Positions 11,585 through 26,180 of a stretch of 64,000 nt of DNA are shown here, one piece after another. Position numbers and translations under genes: made by a program. Numbering within the stretch: position 1 is the first letter of the stretch; every line of letters begins with the position of its first letter. The notes beneath the pieces were generated by a model. It saw only the letters and a program-made list of their open reading frames with translations. It did not search any database and was not told where the DNA came from. Source of the DNA: Eudorina sp. 2006-703-Eu-15 (lineage: Eukaryota; Chlorophyta; Chlorophyceae; Chlamydomonadales; Volvocaceae); contig BDSI01000171.1 of the NCBI GenBank assembly GCA_003117195.1, positions 152,717 through 216,716 on the forward strand. The letters run 5' to 3'.

Positions 11585-14500
11585 GCGTCGGCGCGCCGCC
11601 TCTGCTCACCAGGTTGCCCGGGTTTGGCGAGCGGGACGGGCCCCGCGCATCATACTGTTCCTGCTGCTGCTGCTCCTGCTGCTGGTGGTCGCCTTCCTGC
11701 CCCGGCCACGTCCCGGTCGCAAACGAGCTCAGGAAGGTCACCGTACGCGCTTTACCGCAGTCCTCACCACTGCCGCTGCCCATATCGCCGAACCCCGACA
11801 ACCTCTGGGGTTGGCCCATGGGTTGCGCCGCCGCCCCCACTGCCGCGGCGCAGCCACCATCAAGCTGCTGCTTGGCCCCCGACAATCTGGCAAAACGTTG
11901 TATCAGGACTGGCGTGGGCACTACGCCGGGCGCGCAGCCGCCGGGTGATTCCCGCTGAGGCTGCGGCCGCTGCTGCGGGTCCATGTTCACAACGACGCAC
12001 CCACCACCAGTGCTGGGCGGGAGGCCGCAGTCCGAGAGCCCCGCGGGCTGGTCGTTGGTGTAATCGAGGGATTCGGCCGCGACCCGGTCCGCTGCGGCCG
12101 CGATGGCGGCGACCATGGCGGAGTCAGCCTGCGGGCAGGCCGGATATGGACGGCATGATTGATTGAGGCAGGGGACAAACCACATCGATGGAGGTAGGGG
12201 ATGCGAGCATGCATACCGCGCAGCAGCAGGAGGCGACGGCATCCGCATGCATGCCGGATTGGGGACGGAGGAAATGACGGGCCATGCCGTGCCAGCTCAG
12301 GTCAGGTCCCCAGCTCCCCACTCGCTGGAGATGCCGTTGCACCTCCTACCTGGTGGTGGATTACCGCCCTTTTCCCGGGCAATCAAACAATGGACTTTCC
12401 CATCCATGCTGCCCAATGTGACTATTTGTGCTTACTTTGGCATAGTGCCCTGCCTAGCGTTTGTTAGTTCCTCTTCAATTCTGCTGGTGTGCAGCGCTGT
12501 CCTCTGTGCTGGCGTTCTGATGTATGTGCTGTAGGTCGCCAGTAGTGTGCCCCACTTCGATTATGTACATACACCGCGTGCATGGCCTTGTCCACAAACA
12601 AACCCATGCATCCAGCATCCACCCAGATCAGGCTTCATGCCACAACGCCGCACAACCTAACCCCACCCACCCACCTCCTGCTGCAGCACTCGGGCGCCTC
12701 GGCCGCAGTCGGGGCCGCTATTCGTCGCCTGATGCTGCTCCGGGCCCTCTGCTGCTGCACCGGCCTCGGCGCCTCCTGCGTCTGCGGCCGGGTGGCCAGC
12801 AGCGTCCCAGCCTTCAACCTCTGCCGCGGTGCACAGGTCCGAGCGCCTCCGGTAACCCACAGCCAGGCCCGTGGCCCTGCTGATGGCTGGGGTCACGGGC
12901 GAAGGCGGCAGCACCGGAGCTGCGGCGGCGCCGGCCGATGCTGCCGCCGCTCCGGCCGCTGCAGCGCCGCCCTCCACCCCGAACTCCACCTCCTGCACAT
13001 ACAGGCACGGACCCATACCGCAAGTCCGCAACCACTTAAGACCCGGCGACAGCGGCCCAGGAGATGTTGGTATTGTCGCTCCGAGCTGCGTGCGTGATGA
13101 TGAGGCCGGCTTGGGAAATGGGAACGAGAGCACCGACCGCGCAGTAGTGCGACATGGGTCGTCTAGCGTAGGCTCTTCGGGCCTTTGCAGGCGAGGCGAG
13201 GGCCAGGTCAGCAGGGCAGCGGCACCCATTTGCACGCACGGACCTTGCCGGGTGCGAATAATGTGACCCGCAGCGCGCGAGAGCGCCCTCAGAACAAGTA
13301 CTCATCATCCTCGATGAGTACTGTGTTGTTACAGAGTTTTAGTTTGAAGTTATAGATTACTTGACGTAAGAATTCGGGGTTTGGGGCTTGGAAATTAAGG
13401 AATAGTTTCACTTCGGCCAGTACGAACTCATTACTTTGTTCGGCCAAACATGGTCGCAACCAGCGAGAGAATTGACTGGCAACATAATGATGCAACAAGT
13501 TATTCACACGTAGCGTCATGCAATTATAAGATGATTTATCTATCGTAAGCCGCACACCCTTGGAAACGGGCAGGCTTATTCAGGCTTATTCACAGTCCTG
13601 TCCCTGCCTGCGTGCACCAACCCGCCTGCATGCTGCCTTCGGTGAACAGCATGCAGCTACCCTCACTTGGCCTGTCAGCAGTGCACATCACACCACACCA
13701 CATCACACCACCCCAGCTCTCACAATCCCCACCTCGCTCCGCACCTGCTGGATCAGTGCCAGGCTCTTGACCACCTCCGCCGCCGCGGGCCGCCGCCGCG
13801 GGTCTGTCTGCCAGCAGCTCTCGATCAGCGCTCGCAGCTTGGGCGGGCAGCGGTCCGGGGGGATGAGCTCCAGGGGCGGCCGGGCCCCCTGCAGCGCCAC
13901 TCGGATGGCCACGTCCATCATGTTGCAGCCGCTCCAGGGGCGCTCGCCCGCCAACATCTCCCACAACAGCACCGCTAGCGAGTAGATGTCCTGTGGCAAT
14001 GTGCAGTCAGACAGACGGGGGGAGGACAAGGCAGGGTTAGATCCTCTCTTCACGGTCTGCTTCATTAGATAATTACCGCCAGTACATATGGGCGCATGGG
14101 CGGAAGTTCATGTGGGCCGGTAGCACTGTCTGACAGGCTGTCTGGATGGCTGCTGCCAGGAAACAGCATGCCCAGCCCGAGGCTTACGGCGCCCGGCATC
14201 CTCTCCCCGCTCGCCTAACCTAACCGCACCCCACGTAATGCCGCCCACCCCACGCAACCCTCGCTCACCGCTTTGTGTGTGATGACCACGTTCATGGGGT
14301 CGAGGCCCTCTGCGTGGATGGGGCAGAAGGAGGGCGATAGCGGAGCCGGTGGCACAGGCGGGGTTGGGAGATAGCAGCCAGCAGCCTTACACCCGTGATG
14401 CACGTACAGCGGGTTGGACGCTGGCAGAGAAGTGTCAGGTCCTTGTCGGGCTGCAGCAAATATAGATGTCGGCCAGCTGGGCGGTATGGCATGGCGGCTT

Positions 14501-17500
14501 AGGCACCAGCCGGGTATTCTGCCCACGCTGTGTTATGACGTCACTGCCCTCTATCTCCACCGACACCTATTCCGTTGTTCCAGCCCTCATCCTCGTCGCC
14601 CTGCTGTGAAGCCTGCAGCTTAAACACCAGCAAGGAGGCCACCATTGCACGCTCAGCGCCCCCGGCCGCACATGTGCAAGTCTTATCAGTCTGGACCCCC
14701 GGACTGAGAACCTTGACCCCAGGCTAGGTCGAGGCCGACGGGCCATGGGTCGGATCTGCATCCGCTGGTTCGGCTCCGTTTTGGGGGGGCCTGCCAGGGT
14801 CGCGTCCTGCACCGCCCTGCTTGGTATTAAGCCCTGCCCGCACCCGCCATGCTTACCGGGCGCCAGGTAGGCCGGCTGTGGAGGCGGAGGTGTTGAGCGG
14901 CACACGCGGGCAGCAGGGCCGTTTGCGGGCCAAGCGGCAGGTACGTAGGGCCGCGGGAGGTCGGAAGCGAAATGTCAAGGAGCGCGCATGTATGGTGCGA
15001 GCGTGCGATCGACATCCTATATCGCATGGCCGCTGTGCGTGGGTGAGGCAGCCGGTCAGGGCAAGCACCACGCACTCCAGGGAGCAGGGCACTCCGCCAG
15101 GTAGTCACCCGGAGCTAAGCTCGCTACCGAAAAGCCACATCGATGTATCTCCTGCACTCGGTACAGTACTGACCCGAACCATTGTCGAGAGTGAATAAAT
15201 ATATGTTGCAGTGGATGGATGGACCCCACATGTATGCCGATTCACCGCATGCCTTGATGTATGTGCCTGGGCGCGGCACAGCTTCCGTCCGTCAACCACC
15301 ACCTGTCTTCAGGTTGAGCAGGTCGGATTAAAATCCATGGGGCGATTGATGATACGCACTGGATGGTATATATGAGCATGATGGACGAAGCCCCGAGTGG
15401 CGACGGATGCATTGGGCAAACGACAAGGACCATCCATCCATGCAGCAGCTTGCTTGAGCTGGGTTGCGCCGGCGGTCCCGCTCCCCGTAAACAGTGTGGC
15501 CACTCCTCTACAAGTTGAGCAAGCCACGGTAGGTGTATGTGCTGAATGCCCTGCCGCACCCGTCCATCCGTCGCCTGCGTGTCACAGAGGCCGCGGCCAG
15601 CCCAGCCCTGTCTCACTCCCTCACCGTGCCAGCACCGGGGGTCAGGGTGGGTGCCTCCGTGCTACGCAGCCGAGACAGCCCAAAGTCCTGCATGTGCACG
15701 CGTGGGTGGGTGGGTGGCACAGCCATGTGGGTGGATGGGGTCCCTCATCAGTCATCGCGCGGGCAGGGCGGGCGGTCTGATGGACAACAGCGGGTGTGCG
15801 TGTTTGGCGAGGTGCATAGTAAATTGCTTGGGTCGAACAAGGCTCCTCGGGACAGCAGCCAGTCAAGAGTCAACTGATGTTATATGAACCGGTCAAAGTC
15901 GTTGGGGATTGGACAGTAGCTCGCGCCGTCGATCGAATCTGGCGCCCCCTGCTGCATCCAGTAGTCCCCGACCTGCTGCTGACGAGCCTCCTGCAGCCTG
16001 CTGCTGTCTTCCCATTCGTGCAAGTCCTCCCGAAACACCACAGGCTCGCGCATTCTTGCTGCGGAAACTAGCTGGCTAGATGCCCTATCTGTCCGAATAG
16101 TCCGAGCGCAGGCAAGGAGGTAGGCACGGAAGGCAGCCAGCCAAACGTGCCGACTCACCGCCCCTGACCTTCCCAACCACCCAGCCACCCACCGTGAGTT
16201 TGACCACGGGCCGGATGTCGGTCGGGTCGTTGATCAGCACATTGTCGGGCTAGGAGGGGCGGTAGGAGGGGCGGAAGTAAGGTGCACGCAGCAAAGAGGT
16301 CTTTAGGTAAGAAGGATGGGCACGAGGGTACGTCGGGGTTTCGGCTGTGCACACTCGGGTGCCATACGTGTGTATCTGAAGGCAGCTGCGTGATGAATGC
16401 CTGGATACTCTAAGGGGCTGATGACGAGGGTCGGGGAGACCGGGCGAGCCGACGAGGTCCGTCCGCGTCTCTCACAAGCAAGCCTTTCACAGTAACAGTT
16501 CCATTAATACCCGACAACACCTGCTATTCCGCTCTGTTAAATCCTCGTACTACTCCACCCGTTCCATCCTTACTGCTATCCCATCATTCATTCCCACGCG
16601 ACGTGTCAGATTTCTACCTCATACCTTGAGGTCCCGGTGCATGACGGTGGGGTGCAGGTACTCCAAGCCCTTGCTGATCTCCAAAGCCACATTGAGCACC
16701 TGTGAGAGTCCCACCGCGGGAGAAGGGCAACAGGGCGACGGCGGATTGGACCCACCATCGGCATGGATGGATGGAGCCGCGAGCGGATGCAGACCTGCTG
16801 GTGCCGGCAGCATCTCGAGAAGGCCTTGCCAGCTCCCACCTACTACTGCATACCCTATGTTGCCCTTGATTGGGCTATCGGCGTGCGTGTGTTGATTCTT
16901 GCTTGTGCATGAGATTGCGCAACGGGCTCAGGTCAGTTCGCGTCACTGACACGAAGGTCAACTGCATATATAAATCCCGCCGGCTTTGATCGACATCCGC
17001 GCCACACCGCACCGCACCGCACCGTGATCAGCGGCAGCCGGTGATCACTCCCCGAGGTACGGCGGACGCCCCCGTACATGAGCTTGTCCAGGGAGGTCTC
17101 CATGAGCTCCATGACCAGGCAGATCCGCGGCGGCGTCAGGCAGGCCGCCAGCAGGCGCACCACGTTGGGGTGTTGGCAGCGGCACAGCACCTCCACCTCC
17201 TGTGCAAAGCTGCTCAGCAGCGACTCGGAGGGGCCCTCCCACTGGTACGCCTCCGCTACGAGCTTCACCGCCACGCGCTGGCCCTGGAAGCGGGGAGGCG
17301 CGGAGTGAGGGCGCATGTGCGGTCAGTCGGGAATGTGGCGAAGTTACCCTGAGCTTAATCAAGACGTTATTCATCGGACGAGGTGCGCTGCAAGGGTGCC
17401 AGCAGCACCGTCGCGAGCATCTATTGCTGGATGGCCCGGCCGGCAAGGTCCCCCGAGGCAGCAGCGACGCAGGCAGCCACGCACGCACCTGGTAAATCCC

Positions 17501-20383
17501 CTCCACCACCTGCCCGAACGAGCCCACGCCGCGCGTGGCGTTCTTCAGCAGCTTAACCTGTGACCAACGAGGTTGGCGGTGTGCGTTTCATCATGTGCGG
17601 AAGGACATACATTCAATCAAAAGTCAAGACGATCATGGTCTCAAGGCACAGGGCTAAATGCTACCTGTTTGTCCCACGCAAACACCGTATCCGCTCGCCC
17701 ATCTCATCTGCACCCTGAACACACCTATCTACCTCGCCACCTCTGTTAATCAGGCTGGGCTTCAGGCTTTCCGCAGAAACCCATCGTACACATCATGGCG
17801 CGATTGCAGCTGCACCAACGCAGCCGGCCCCTCACACAAAAGCAACCAAACTTCGTCCTTGGCGTCTGCTGGCCCGGACCCCGCCTGATGTGGCCCGGAC
17901 CCTGTCTGATGTGGCCCGGCCCACCGTCAGCAAATGACTGACCGCAAGGCACACGACTGCGAACTGCTGCGGCGCCCTCACCTCCTTGTTCTCCAGTGTT
18001 TCAGCTCCGACCAGCAAATGCATGTCCTTCCGCGGCGGCGTGTTGAGAGTGACCGGGGTCTCTAAGCCCACGTGACACAGCTGTCGCTCCAGCTCACGCC
18101 CGCGCACCTTGCCCATGGGTTGGTCGTCGCACGCCTCCTGCTCACCATTCGCTAGGGGGGCCATCGGCGCCTGCTGTCCGCCGCCGCCATAGTCCCGCGG
18201 TGCGAGCAGGTCCAGGGTGATCGTCTGCTGCTGTGCGCAGCCGCCGGTGGTTACATCGCTGGACCCGGACTCGTGCGCGGGTCGTTCCCCGGACACATAT
18301 TTTGCTTGGCAGCTCTTCCTGTGACAGTGGCCAACCCATTTGGAGGCGGAGGCGTGCGTGGAGGTTAATTGCAGGCACACTACTGGCGTTCATGCGGAGC
18401 GTTACTTCGAATGCCACGCTCTACATACATATGCGCCTGCTGGGGCTTGCCCTTGTAAACACCTTCGGGGTCCGAAGTAACGTTCATTCATTCATTCATA
18501 CATATGCGCATGATGCACCACCACCTTCCGCGCCCCCAGATGGACGTGTGAGGCAGGGCAGCCTCCCTGATCGGGCAGGTAGGGCTCGTTAGCGGTCGCT
18601 GGACAGCACGACGGAAGGCTTGTGCCGCATATGTATGTGCGACTCAGCACGCAGGGTCTGGTTGGAAATTAGCGAACATGCATGCAAAATCGATTGCGGA
18701 GGTGCCTCAGAACCTTATATATGAATGAATAAGGTTCTCTTATGTGAACAGCTTGCTTTTCATGCACTTCGTTTTGATTGCCCTCTCACAGTCGACAACC
18801 GCGCGCTCCCACAGACCCACACACACCGGCACCAGCTCACTGCGTTGGTTGCCTTGCTTGCGCACACTAACGCACTACCGTATCTCGCGCGCAATCGCTG
18901 TGTACGTCCACGCACTCCGCCACTTACCCGGCCGTCGCCTCTAGGTCAGTAACTTGCAGCGGCGGTTGGCCAGTGGCCAGCGGCCACTGCACATCAGCCG
19001 GGTCATCCAAGAGCCGCCTCTTGCGCCTCCGGCTGATTACCAAGAAGAATACAGTCACCACAATAACTACGGCGAGGAACGGACCAAGCGATGAGAAGAC
19101 TCAGCTCACGGGCCACCAGGACTGAGGTAGGCCGAGTGCAGCAGCGGCGGCAGCAACGCGTCCTCGTCATCAGGCCGGTGGCCGCCTCCCGCCGAGCTGC
19201 TGGATGTATGGTCCCGATGGATGCATGGGTGCAAGCCCGTTCACGCACATCACTGCATCCCATCCCGACCCATTCCACCGCGGCGGGGTCACCCACCTGC
19301 GCAACCCAGCACCGGGCAGAGGACGGCAATCAGCAACACCCTCGGCGACCCCGGGGGAGGCTGCTCCGCAGCCGCCGGTGCCGGCGTCAATGACGTCGGC
19401 GTCGTCGGGGGCGCCGGCGTCGTTGGAGGTGTCTTGCTGGCCGTCGCGTTCTTGTTTCTCGGGTAGACCGAGAAATAGCATGCCACAATGCCGCCGAACG
19501 AATCTATACATTCATACGTCATGACGTCGGAGCACAGCAGGTCCGTACTCAAAGCGTGCACCAGGTAGCCTGTACGTTCGTACGAGCGGCTGGGGCCGTA
19601 CACTGCTCCGTACGCGGCCACATCATTGTATCTCCGGTGCGCGGCATAACACCGAGTGAGCCAAGGACCCGTGGATTCGTTGTTACAGCCGGGTTGCGGC
19701 ATGTCATAAGTCACGTTCTGCTGTCCAGGGATGGGCTCCGGGCGTTGGGTTGCACTGACGCTCTGCGGTTGAGCAAGCGGTGCAGCGCAGCAGGGCCGGG
19801 GATTCAGCCTGGGTTGGTGCGTGTGTGTGGGGGTGCGGCCTTGAGACCAACTTGATCCTCATGTTGAGTGAGCTGATCTTGATAGGCATACTTGAGTCTT
19901 GTATTGATTAATCAGATCAAGAAGTCACAACAACACCGCACTCAAGACCGGAATGAAGCCACCCAGCGAACAGATAGAGCTCTGTCTGGCATATCTATCG
20001 TTGCTTGCCCGGCGATTGATTGCATCCTCTTCGTCTTGCCCGGCACGCAAGCCAGGCGCAAAGTAAGGCACAAAACGTTGTCCTCAGCGTTATCGCGCCG
20101 GTGCCATTATTATTGGGGTTCGTGTGAGCTGGCGGTGGTCACGTATATGGCCGACATGCATACCGCGCCATGCGTGCATTTATTATTTTCCTTTAGTGAC
20201 GGACCAGGACGGACGGACGGACGTACAGCGCAGCAGCAGGCACAACAATAATGTAGGGCTATGTATATATCCACGTACTAGGATCCTTTTCAGCAGTCTG
20301 CACGCAGTCTGCACGCACGTATGAAATGAATTCCTGGTAGGGTATGTAGGCGAACACACACACATATGGGTGGGCTTCTCATT

Positions 20384-20465
<82 letters not shown>

Positions 20466-21998
20466 GCCCTACTGCGGCTGTCCTGCACCGCTCGCCGTAT
20501 ATCTCTTGTTCGTCCGCAATCCTGACAGAATTACCCAACCCCGCGTCCAATCCCATATGTCCGCCGCGCCACGCACCACCATAGGTTTGCTTTGACATTT
20601 GTCCATTGACCCGTCACCGTTATTCTACATCTCCACATCTTCGCGAACCTTTTTTGTTCTGCAAACTTTGTCGGTGCGTGTTGTTTTCATGTTTTCCCGT
20701 TGCAGGTTAATATGATAATTATATTGGTGTTTGGTTTGGGTCGGGCGGGTCTCTTCTCTAACCACATACACACACGACAGCGAAACCGCCGGCCCCAGCC
20801 AGACATAATACCTCATCACACCACCCACGGAAGGCACGCAGCAGGGCCACCGCTCGCTGGCGATGACACGCACGCACGCTGCTGGCACTGTGCGTGGCCG
20901 CGTCCTCGAATCACCCGTCCACCTTTTTCCAGATGTATGCATGGAGGTTCTCGCATATACATGCATGTGTACGCATCCCGGACAACATTGCGACCTCAAG
21001 CGAGCGTGGTCAGACACATGACGGATGGACTGTCGAGCTGCTGGCCCCCGCCGCAAGTACGTAACGAAGCCCGCTCGCTCGTTAGTGATGCACGACGACC
21101 TACAGCATAGCACCCGCATGCATGCGGCGGCAGTCCCAAGCTAGGAACAATTCAATTCACGCAATCACCCACCTTGACGGAGATGTTCAGCGGGAAGCAC
21201 AGCCGGTTGTTCAGCGCGATTTTGTGCCAGACGAGGAGAGGCGGCGGCAAGGTCGAGTTGGCCGAGTAGTTGGAGGAGGTGAGGAGGTCCATTCCGGGTG
21301 TGGACGAGGGGATGTCCTCTCGGTACCAGGTCAAAATGATGCCCGTTAGGTTGAGTACGACACCCGGTGCTAGCCGCAGCTGCGTGGGGGATGGGTGGGT
21401 GGGTGGAAAGGCGCAAGGGTGGTCACCTAGGCAGCTCAGTCTAGCTAGGCAGCTCAAACATGCATGTGTTCATCTATGGTTGTATACAGTACGCACGCAT
21501 TAAACATGATATGTATGGGAATTGCCGCACGCATCCGTCCGTCCGCTCGCAAAATAATCGATAGTGCAGTGGGACCGTCGCATCGCTCGGTGAACGGCAA
21601 CGTTACGCTGTAACGGAAATGGAGTGAGTCGACCAACACACCTTGTTCTTAACGAAGCTGCCATTAATGGCTGGCAGGTCACCGATGGCAACCTTGTCCG
21701 GGTTGCCAAGTACTGTGATGTTTCTGTCCAGGAGGATTGGAACGACCATTCCCTGCCAGTCTCCCTCATCTAATGTGATCGATGCATCAACAACGATTTG
21801 CACGTTGTCGGGATTTGCGAAGGCGAGTGCAAACTCTCGACCATTTGAGACATGCACCAGCCAGTCAACTGTCATAAGCTCTGAAGAAACAGCTGAATGG
21901 GTGACGGTCGATGCGAGCAGCACAAGGAGCGCACCGAAGGTTCCGCAGGCTTGGACAGTGCTCCTGACGCCACCAGAGCAACATACAGTCATTTGCAT
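11541..21998 (-). CDS. Receptor-like protein kinase, TKL group (paralogue A), 16 exons
   Basis: Exons (high to low): 21642-21998, 21173-21379, 19297-19720, 18928-19099, 18525-18566, 17982-18318, 17489-17557, 17023-17283, 16625-16699, 16193-16249, 15625-15687, 14857-14875, 14269-14309, 13745-13990, 12675-12992, 11541-12128. All have GT-AG borders and phases agree throughout, giving 1091 residues. Residues 1 to about 36 form a signal peptide with the core FGALLVLLAS. The ectodomain (to about 330) has at least eight N-x-S/T sites and a Pro/Thr-rich stalk. A membrane helix at about 334-352 is followed by RRRKRR. The kinase spans about 514-790: loop GVGSFGQV, VAVK Lys543, HRDLK (Asp646), DFG (668-670), APE (693-695), DIYSLA and a C-lobe Arg-rich motif, all intact, so it should be active on Ser/Thr or Tyr at the cell surface. 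The tail is Ala/Gln-rich. This architecture is typical of kinases expanded in volvocine algae; the ligand is unknown. Additional small exons cannot be excluded. Confidence 0.82.
12993..13744 (-). other. Intron 14 of kinase A with an AT-rich block
   Basis: Between the kinase C-lobe exon and the Ala-rich tail exon lies an intron. The part at about 13285-13560 is clearly lower in GC than the surroundings and has no match at the equivalent place in paralogue B (34516-35357). An 88-codon minus-strand ORF (13289-13555) runs through it, but it resembles no family I know and is not bounded by good splice sites. It may be a separate insertion. Confidence 0.45.
14857..14875 (-). other. 19-bp microexon encoding PAYLAP of the kinase activation segment
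   Basis: The acceptor cctccacag and donor gtaagc flank only 19 bases, which encode Pro-Ala-Tyr-Leu-Ala-Pro plus the first base of the next codon. Joined to the 41-bp exon at 14269-14309 (starts AG) they complete the conserved APE glutamate. The same 19-bp exon is present in paralogue B at 36458-36476 with identical borders, which supports that it is real. Confidence 0.85.
19721..21172 (-). other. Intron 2 of kinase A, with a CA microsatellite
   Basis: No other gene is seen. A pure (CA)n tract occupies 20386-20462. Sequence homology with paralogue B runs from exon 3 into this intron up to about 19840-19850 and then stops; in B a LINE remnant follows shortly afterwards. Confidence 0.6.
20386..20462. 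repeat. (CA)n microsatellite, 77 bp
   Basis: Uninterrupted dinucleotide repeat inside intron 2 of kinase A. It produces false ORFs of repeated Cys-Val or Thr-His on the two strands. Confidence 0.98.
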
Positions 21999-23912
21999 AA
22001 GGAGGCAGAGCGTTTCTAGGGAAAGAATCCGTCAAGAAAAAAGCGTGGCGTAGTCGCTGTTCTTGCTCAATGTATGGGAAACGAAATGATTCATGGTATA
22101 AGACAAGTCTCGTGTAAAGGTCTAGCAGTTTACACATATTTGTTTGCATAATGCATTCAGTCATCAAGCAAAGGAATGGCGCGACATCGCAGCTCGGATC
22201 TCGTACGAAAGTGTGTATTAAGAGGATTAATCATATTTTCAATGTTGTCTGTTTGAGTCTTACTTTATAAGGTCTTATGGCCGGCTCGTCGGTTCATGAG
22301 CTACTTACTGCCTACTTGACTCGTCTGGACCGCACAAGCTTGAAGCCTGTAACACCAAAACTGCAAAGTGTGTGTTTCAACAAACCTGCGATATTATTTA
22401 CTGAATTTCCGTAAGTGTAATCATCAGCTGACCAGAAAGTTCTCCTGCATCGACGGCAAACGTTTTGTACTCCATTAATCTTAATCACAAATGCTATGGG
22501 TAAATGCAGCTAAGAAGTATTGAAGGGATGGAACGGGAGAAGTTGTAAAACTCGTATGATCCGTTCAGGTCATTTGGACCAATGTAGTACTGAGTATTCG
22601 GTATATGACAGTCGAAACGGTGCGGCCATGTGCGGTCGTTTGGGAACAAATAAGTTCTTTCCGCCTAGGTACCAGAGCACTACCTTACCGGCGATTCGTG
22701 GGTATTATTAATGTTGTGTGGACCCCGCAGTATACCGTATGACTACATAGTTTGTTACTACAGGCTGCTAACTAAAAGGCATGGCCCGAAAAGAGCGGCA
22801 ATTTGCATGCCAGATGCAAAGGGAGGTGCGCTGACATGGACCTTACACTGCTGGAGAGCAAACCCACGCGAGCAACGCGAGCACGTGGTGTGGAACGAGC
22901 GAAGCTTCGGCTGTCGCCGTTGGCTGTCACCGATGACCCGGGGGGTCCGCTGTAACATCCTTCATAATAAACGCGAGCCACGCGAACAACGCGAGCGCGC
23001 CGGCACGACGCCAGGCAGCGCATAGCAGTCGAAAGGGGCCGCGCGCGAGCGGCACCGAACAACTAACAACCTCGCTCGTCGCGCCACGGCGTCAACCGCC
23101 CGGCGCCCAAGACCCGCAAGCCGGCCCAACAGGGCGGCCGCAGGGCCAGCGACAAGACCGCCGCAACTGACCCCGAAACCCCTATGCTTCCCAGAACGAA
23201 AAGCCGAAAAACGGGAACAGGGGCACCACAATCCAAAAAAAGGGGGGTACGTAGTGAAGGGAGAATGGTTGAGATAGTTGTGTGTTATCAAGGAGAAAAG
23301 CTGAGCCGCGAAAAAACAGACCCGTGTCCAGCAATGCAACCGACGACTGAGACCGAGACCAGAGTTACCAATATGCCAGGGCGAAGTATGTCGACCATAA
23401 GTAGTCCCAAGGTGGTGTAGTCCGTGATGCTGTGGCGCCCCGTATCGTTGTCGAGCGCCGGTGGGCGCCGTTACGCCAGCAGAAGTAGCGGCTATGACGC
23501 CGTAGGCTAATGCAGACGAAACTCGACTAAACTACCTACTGATCCTAAGGTGCAGCAAAAGCAAGGGCGTATGCGTCAACAGCGCGTGCGATGCCGACAG
23601 CAAGCAAGTGCCCGGCACAACCGTCCCAGCCCGTGCAGAAGGAAAAAGATACTGACCTGAATGCAGGAACGGGAGCACCAAGCGAAGCAGCACCGTCAGT
23701 GGTTATCGAAGCGAAGTCGGAGGACATGCAAGGCGCATGGCAAGACAGGGACACACGTGAGCGCGACGGGCCTAAAAGTTGTTAGTAAGAAGGATAAAAG
23801 GAGCAAAGGAAATGGAATGCAAAGATGCGGGTGCCGAATATGCAGTGATGTGCCGGGTACGAACGCGGTCAACTGCCGTCACAGCGCAGGGGCAAAGAAC
23901 TAATCGCAGATG

Positions 23913-24015
<103 letters not shown>

Positions 24016-24562
24016 CGTTACATATCTGCCGGGCCGACACTGGCCGGGGGCGCTAACCCGCCCCATACGGGAGACCGCCGAAGCACTTTCCCCGGATACG
24101 GGGGAAAGGGGCGTAAGGGGCCTCTGTCCCCTCGCTCTCAACCTAGGGCGCGTGCCCGATCCCCGAGGATCGGTGACCGCTGTGCCCCCTCAAGGGAGTG
24201 GGCGAAGGCCCATCCCGGGCGGTCTGCGCCTCGCAGTCCGCTGTTCAACCTCCTCAAGTCCTTGCAGCACCCAGGGCGCGTTTCGGAGGCGCGCCCCTGC
24301 TTGGTGCGGTAAAACTAGCCTGGTCCCGCGTCCTAACCTAATCGTAATAGCTAGGGTTGCACCCTCCGGCAGGCCTGCCTGCCCAGCTGAGCCAGAGCGA
24401 GGCGGCTCGCACGCGTCAGGCCTTGCTGGGTCCGGGTATGCAGTCGGGTGCTCCATGATGGGGCTATGGTTTGCACAAGGCAGCACATCACCACGCAAGC
24501 TTCCCTGTCGTACACCCCTTCCCGTCGCAAGCGGCCCTCGCCTACACGTCCCGCTCGCTGCC

Positions 24563-24748
<186 letters not shown>

Positions 24749-26180
24749 CATTACATATCGACGCTGGCCGGGGGCGCTAACCCGCCCCATACGGGAGACC
24801 GCCGAAGCACTCTCCCAGAGAACTGGGAGAGGGGCGAGGAGACACAGCACGGGACCACAAGGGTGCCGTGCACCCGGGGCCTCTAGCCCCATCTAAAACG
24901 CGCCACGAGGTCAGGCACCAAGCCAGCCTGCCTTTATAAAGCCGATCACGGGGCCAACTCAAACAAAACCCCTACACGTTCAGCGCAACCAGCCGAAGGC
25001 CAGGCACACACGGCAAAAGCAGACCACGCAACGGAGCGAGCACTATGCAGGTGGCACGGCTCCGATCCTCCTGGGAAAGCAGTCGCGGCCACGCGGCGGT
25101 CCAACCAGTGCGTTCTTACGGTGCACAGGGCTGGGCAATCTGGCAGGTAAAGTACGCATAAAAGCGACATGAACCAGGCTGCCATAAGAGAGGTCAGGTG
25201 TACGGCTTCCGTTACAAACCTCATAATTACTACGAATGCTTCGCTCCTTTGGGATTAAACGACAGGCAGGTATCACATACCGGTTATATTAACAAACACG
25301 CGTGCACGGGAAGTTACGACATCCTGGTACGTTGTATAATACATGTGGTGATGAGTCCGTCCCAGTGAATGAAAAGTGTGACATTGTCCATTTATGTAAC
25401 TAGATACATTGAATAACCAGATACATTGTATCCTAACCCATCTATCTGCAAAAGGATTTGCAACAATCCCGGATCTGGAAGGGTGCCCGCTGGGTGCCTC
25501 CGTGCGTGCGTTAGTTGAATGGAATGCAAGCTGCGCCTAATAATGAACTGCAGCCTAGATCCATTCAGCATTTATAACTATCCAGCACGTTGCCACACCG
25601 GTACCCCCTCATGTACGTATGAACTAAGTACCTGGCACATACGTGTGGAGTTGTGGACCTATGTAACACGAGGCTGGAAAGAGCAATTAATGCTAAGGGG
25701 CTCAAGTTTCTGATAAAACCCAGTCCGTGCCTCGTTGGTCATACACGGTCATACATCATCAGTGCTACCTTAAATCGCCGCCCAGCTTTAATTGGGGTTT
25801 AAGGTAGATGTGTTGCTGAAGCCTGGTCCCATCCGTCAGACCTCGCCAGGACCCGAGCAAACCCGCCGCGCCCTGCCTTTGCACCTGTCACCAACTTGCC
25901 ACCCACGCACAATGGGACCCGACCCTGACGCCAGCCGTTCCCCAGCCCACGCGCACCTCACCTCACCGATGCTGTATGGCCTTAGCCAGATGCCTATCGT
26001 TGAGGACTGTTGGCCAAGCGGTTCCCGGCTCCGGGACACGACAGACGGATGGGAGCGGAACAAGGACGGATGTGGACCCCCCCGGGCAACATCGCCGGGG
26101 TTGGGCCGCCTTCGTAGGAGAGTGCTTGGGGGTAGGCGCAGACGGGTGGCGAGATTGGCACTGGTGGCGGGAATGCGACG

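Noticed and set aside
13289..13555. 88-codon ORF in intron 14 of kinase A as an exon
   Set aside because: No suitable splice sites, no counterpart in paralogue B, low GC unlike the neighbouring exons.
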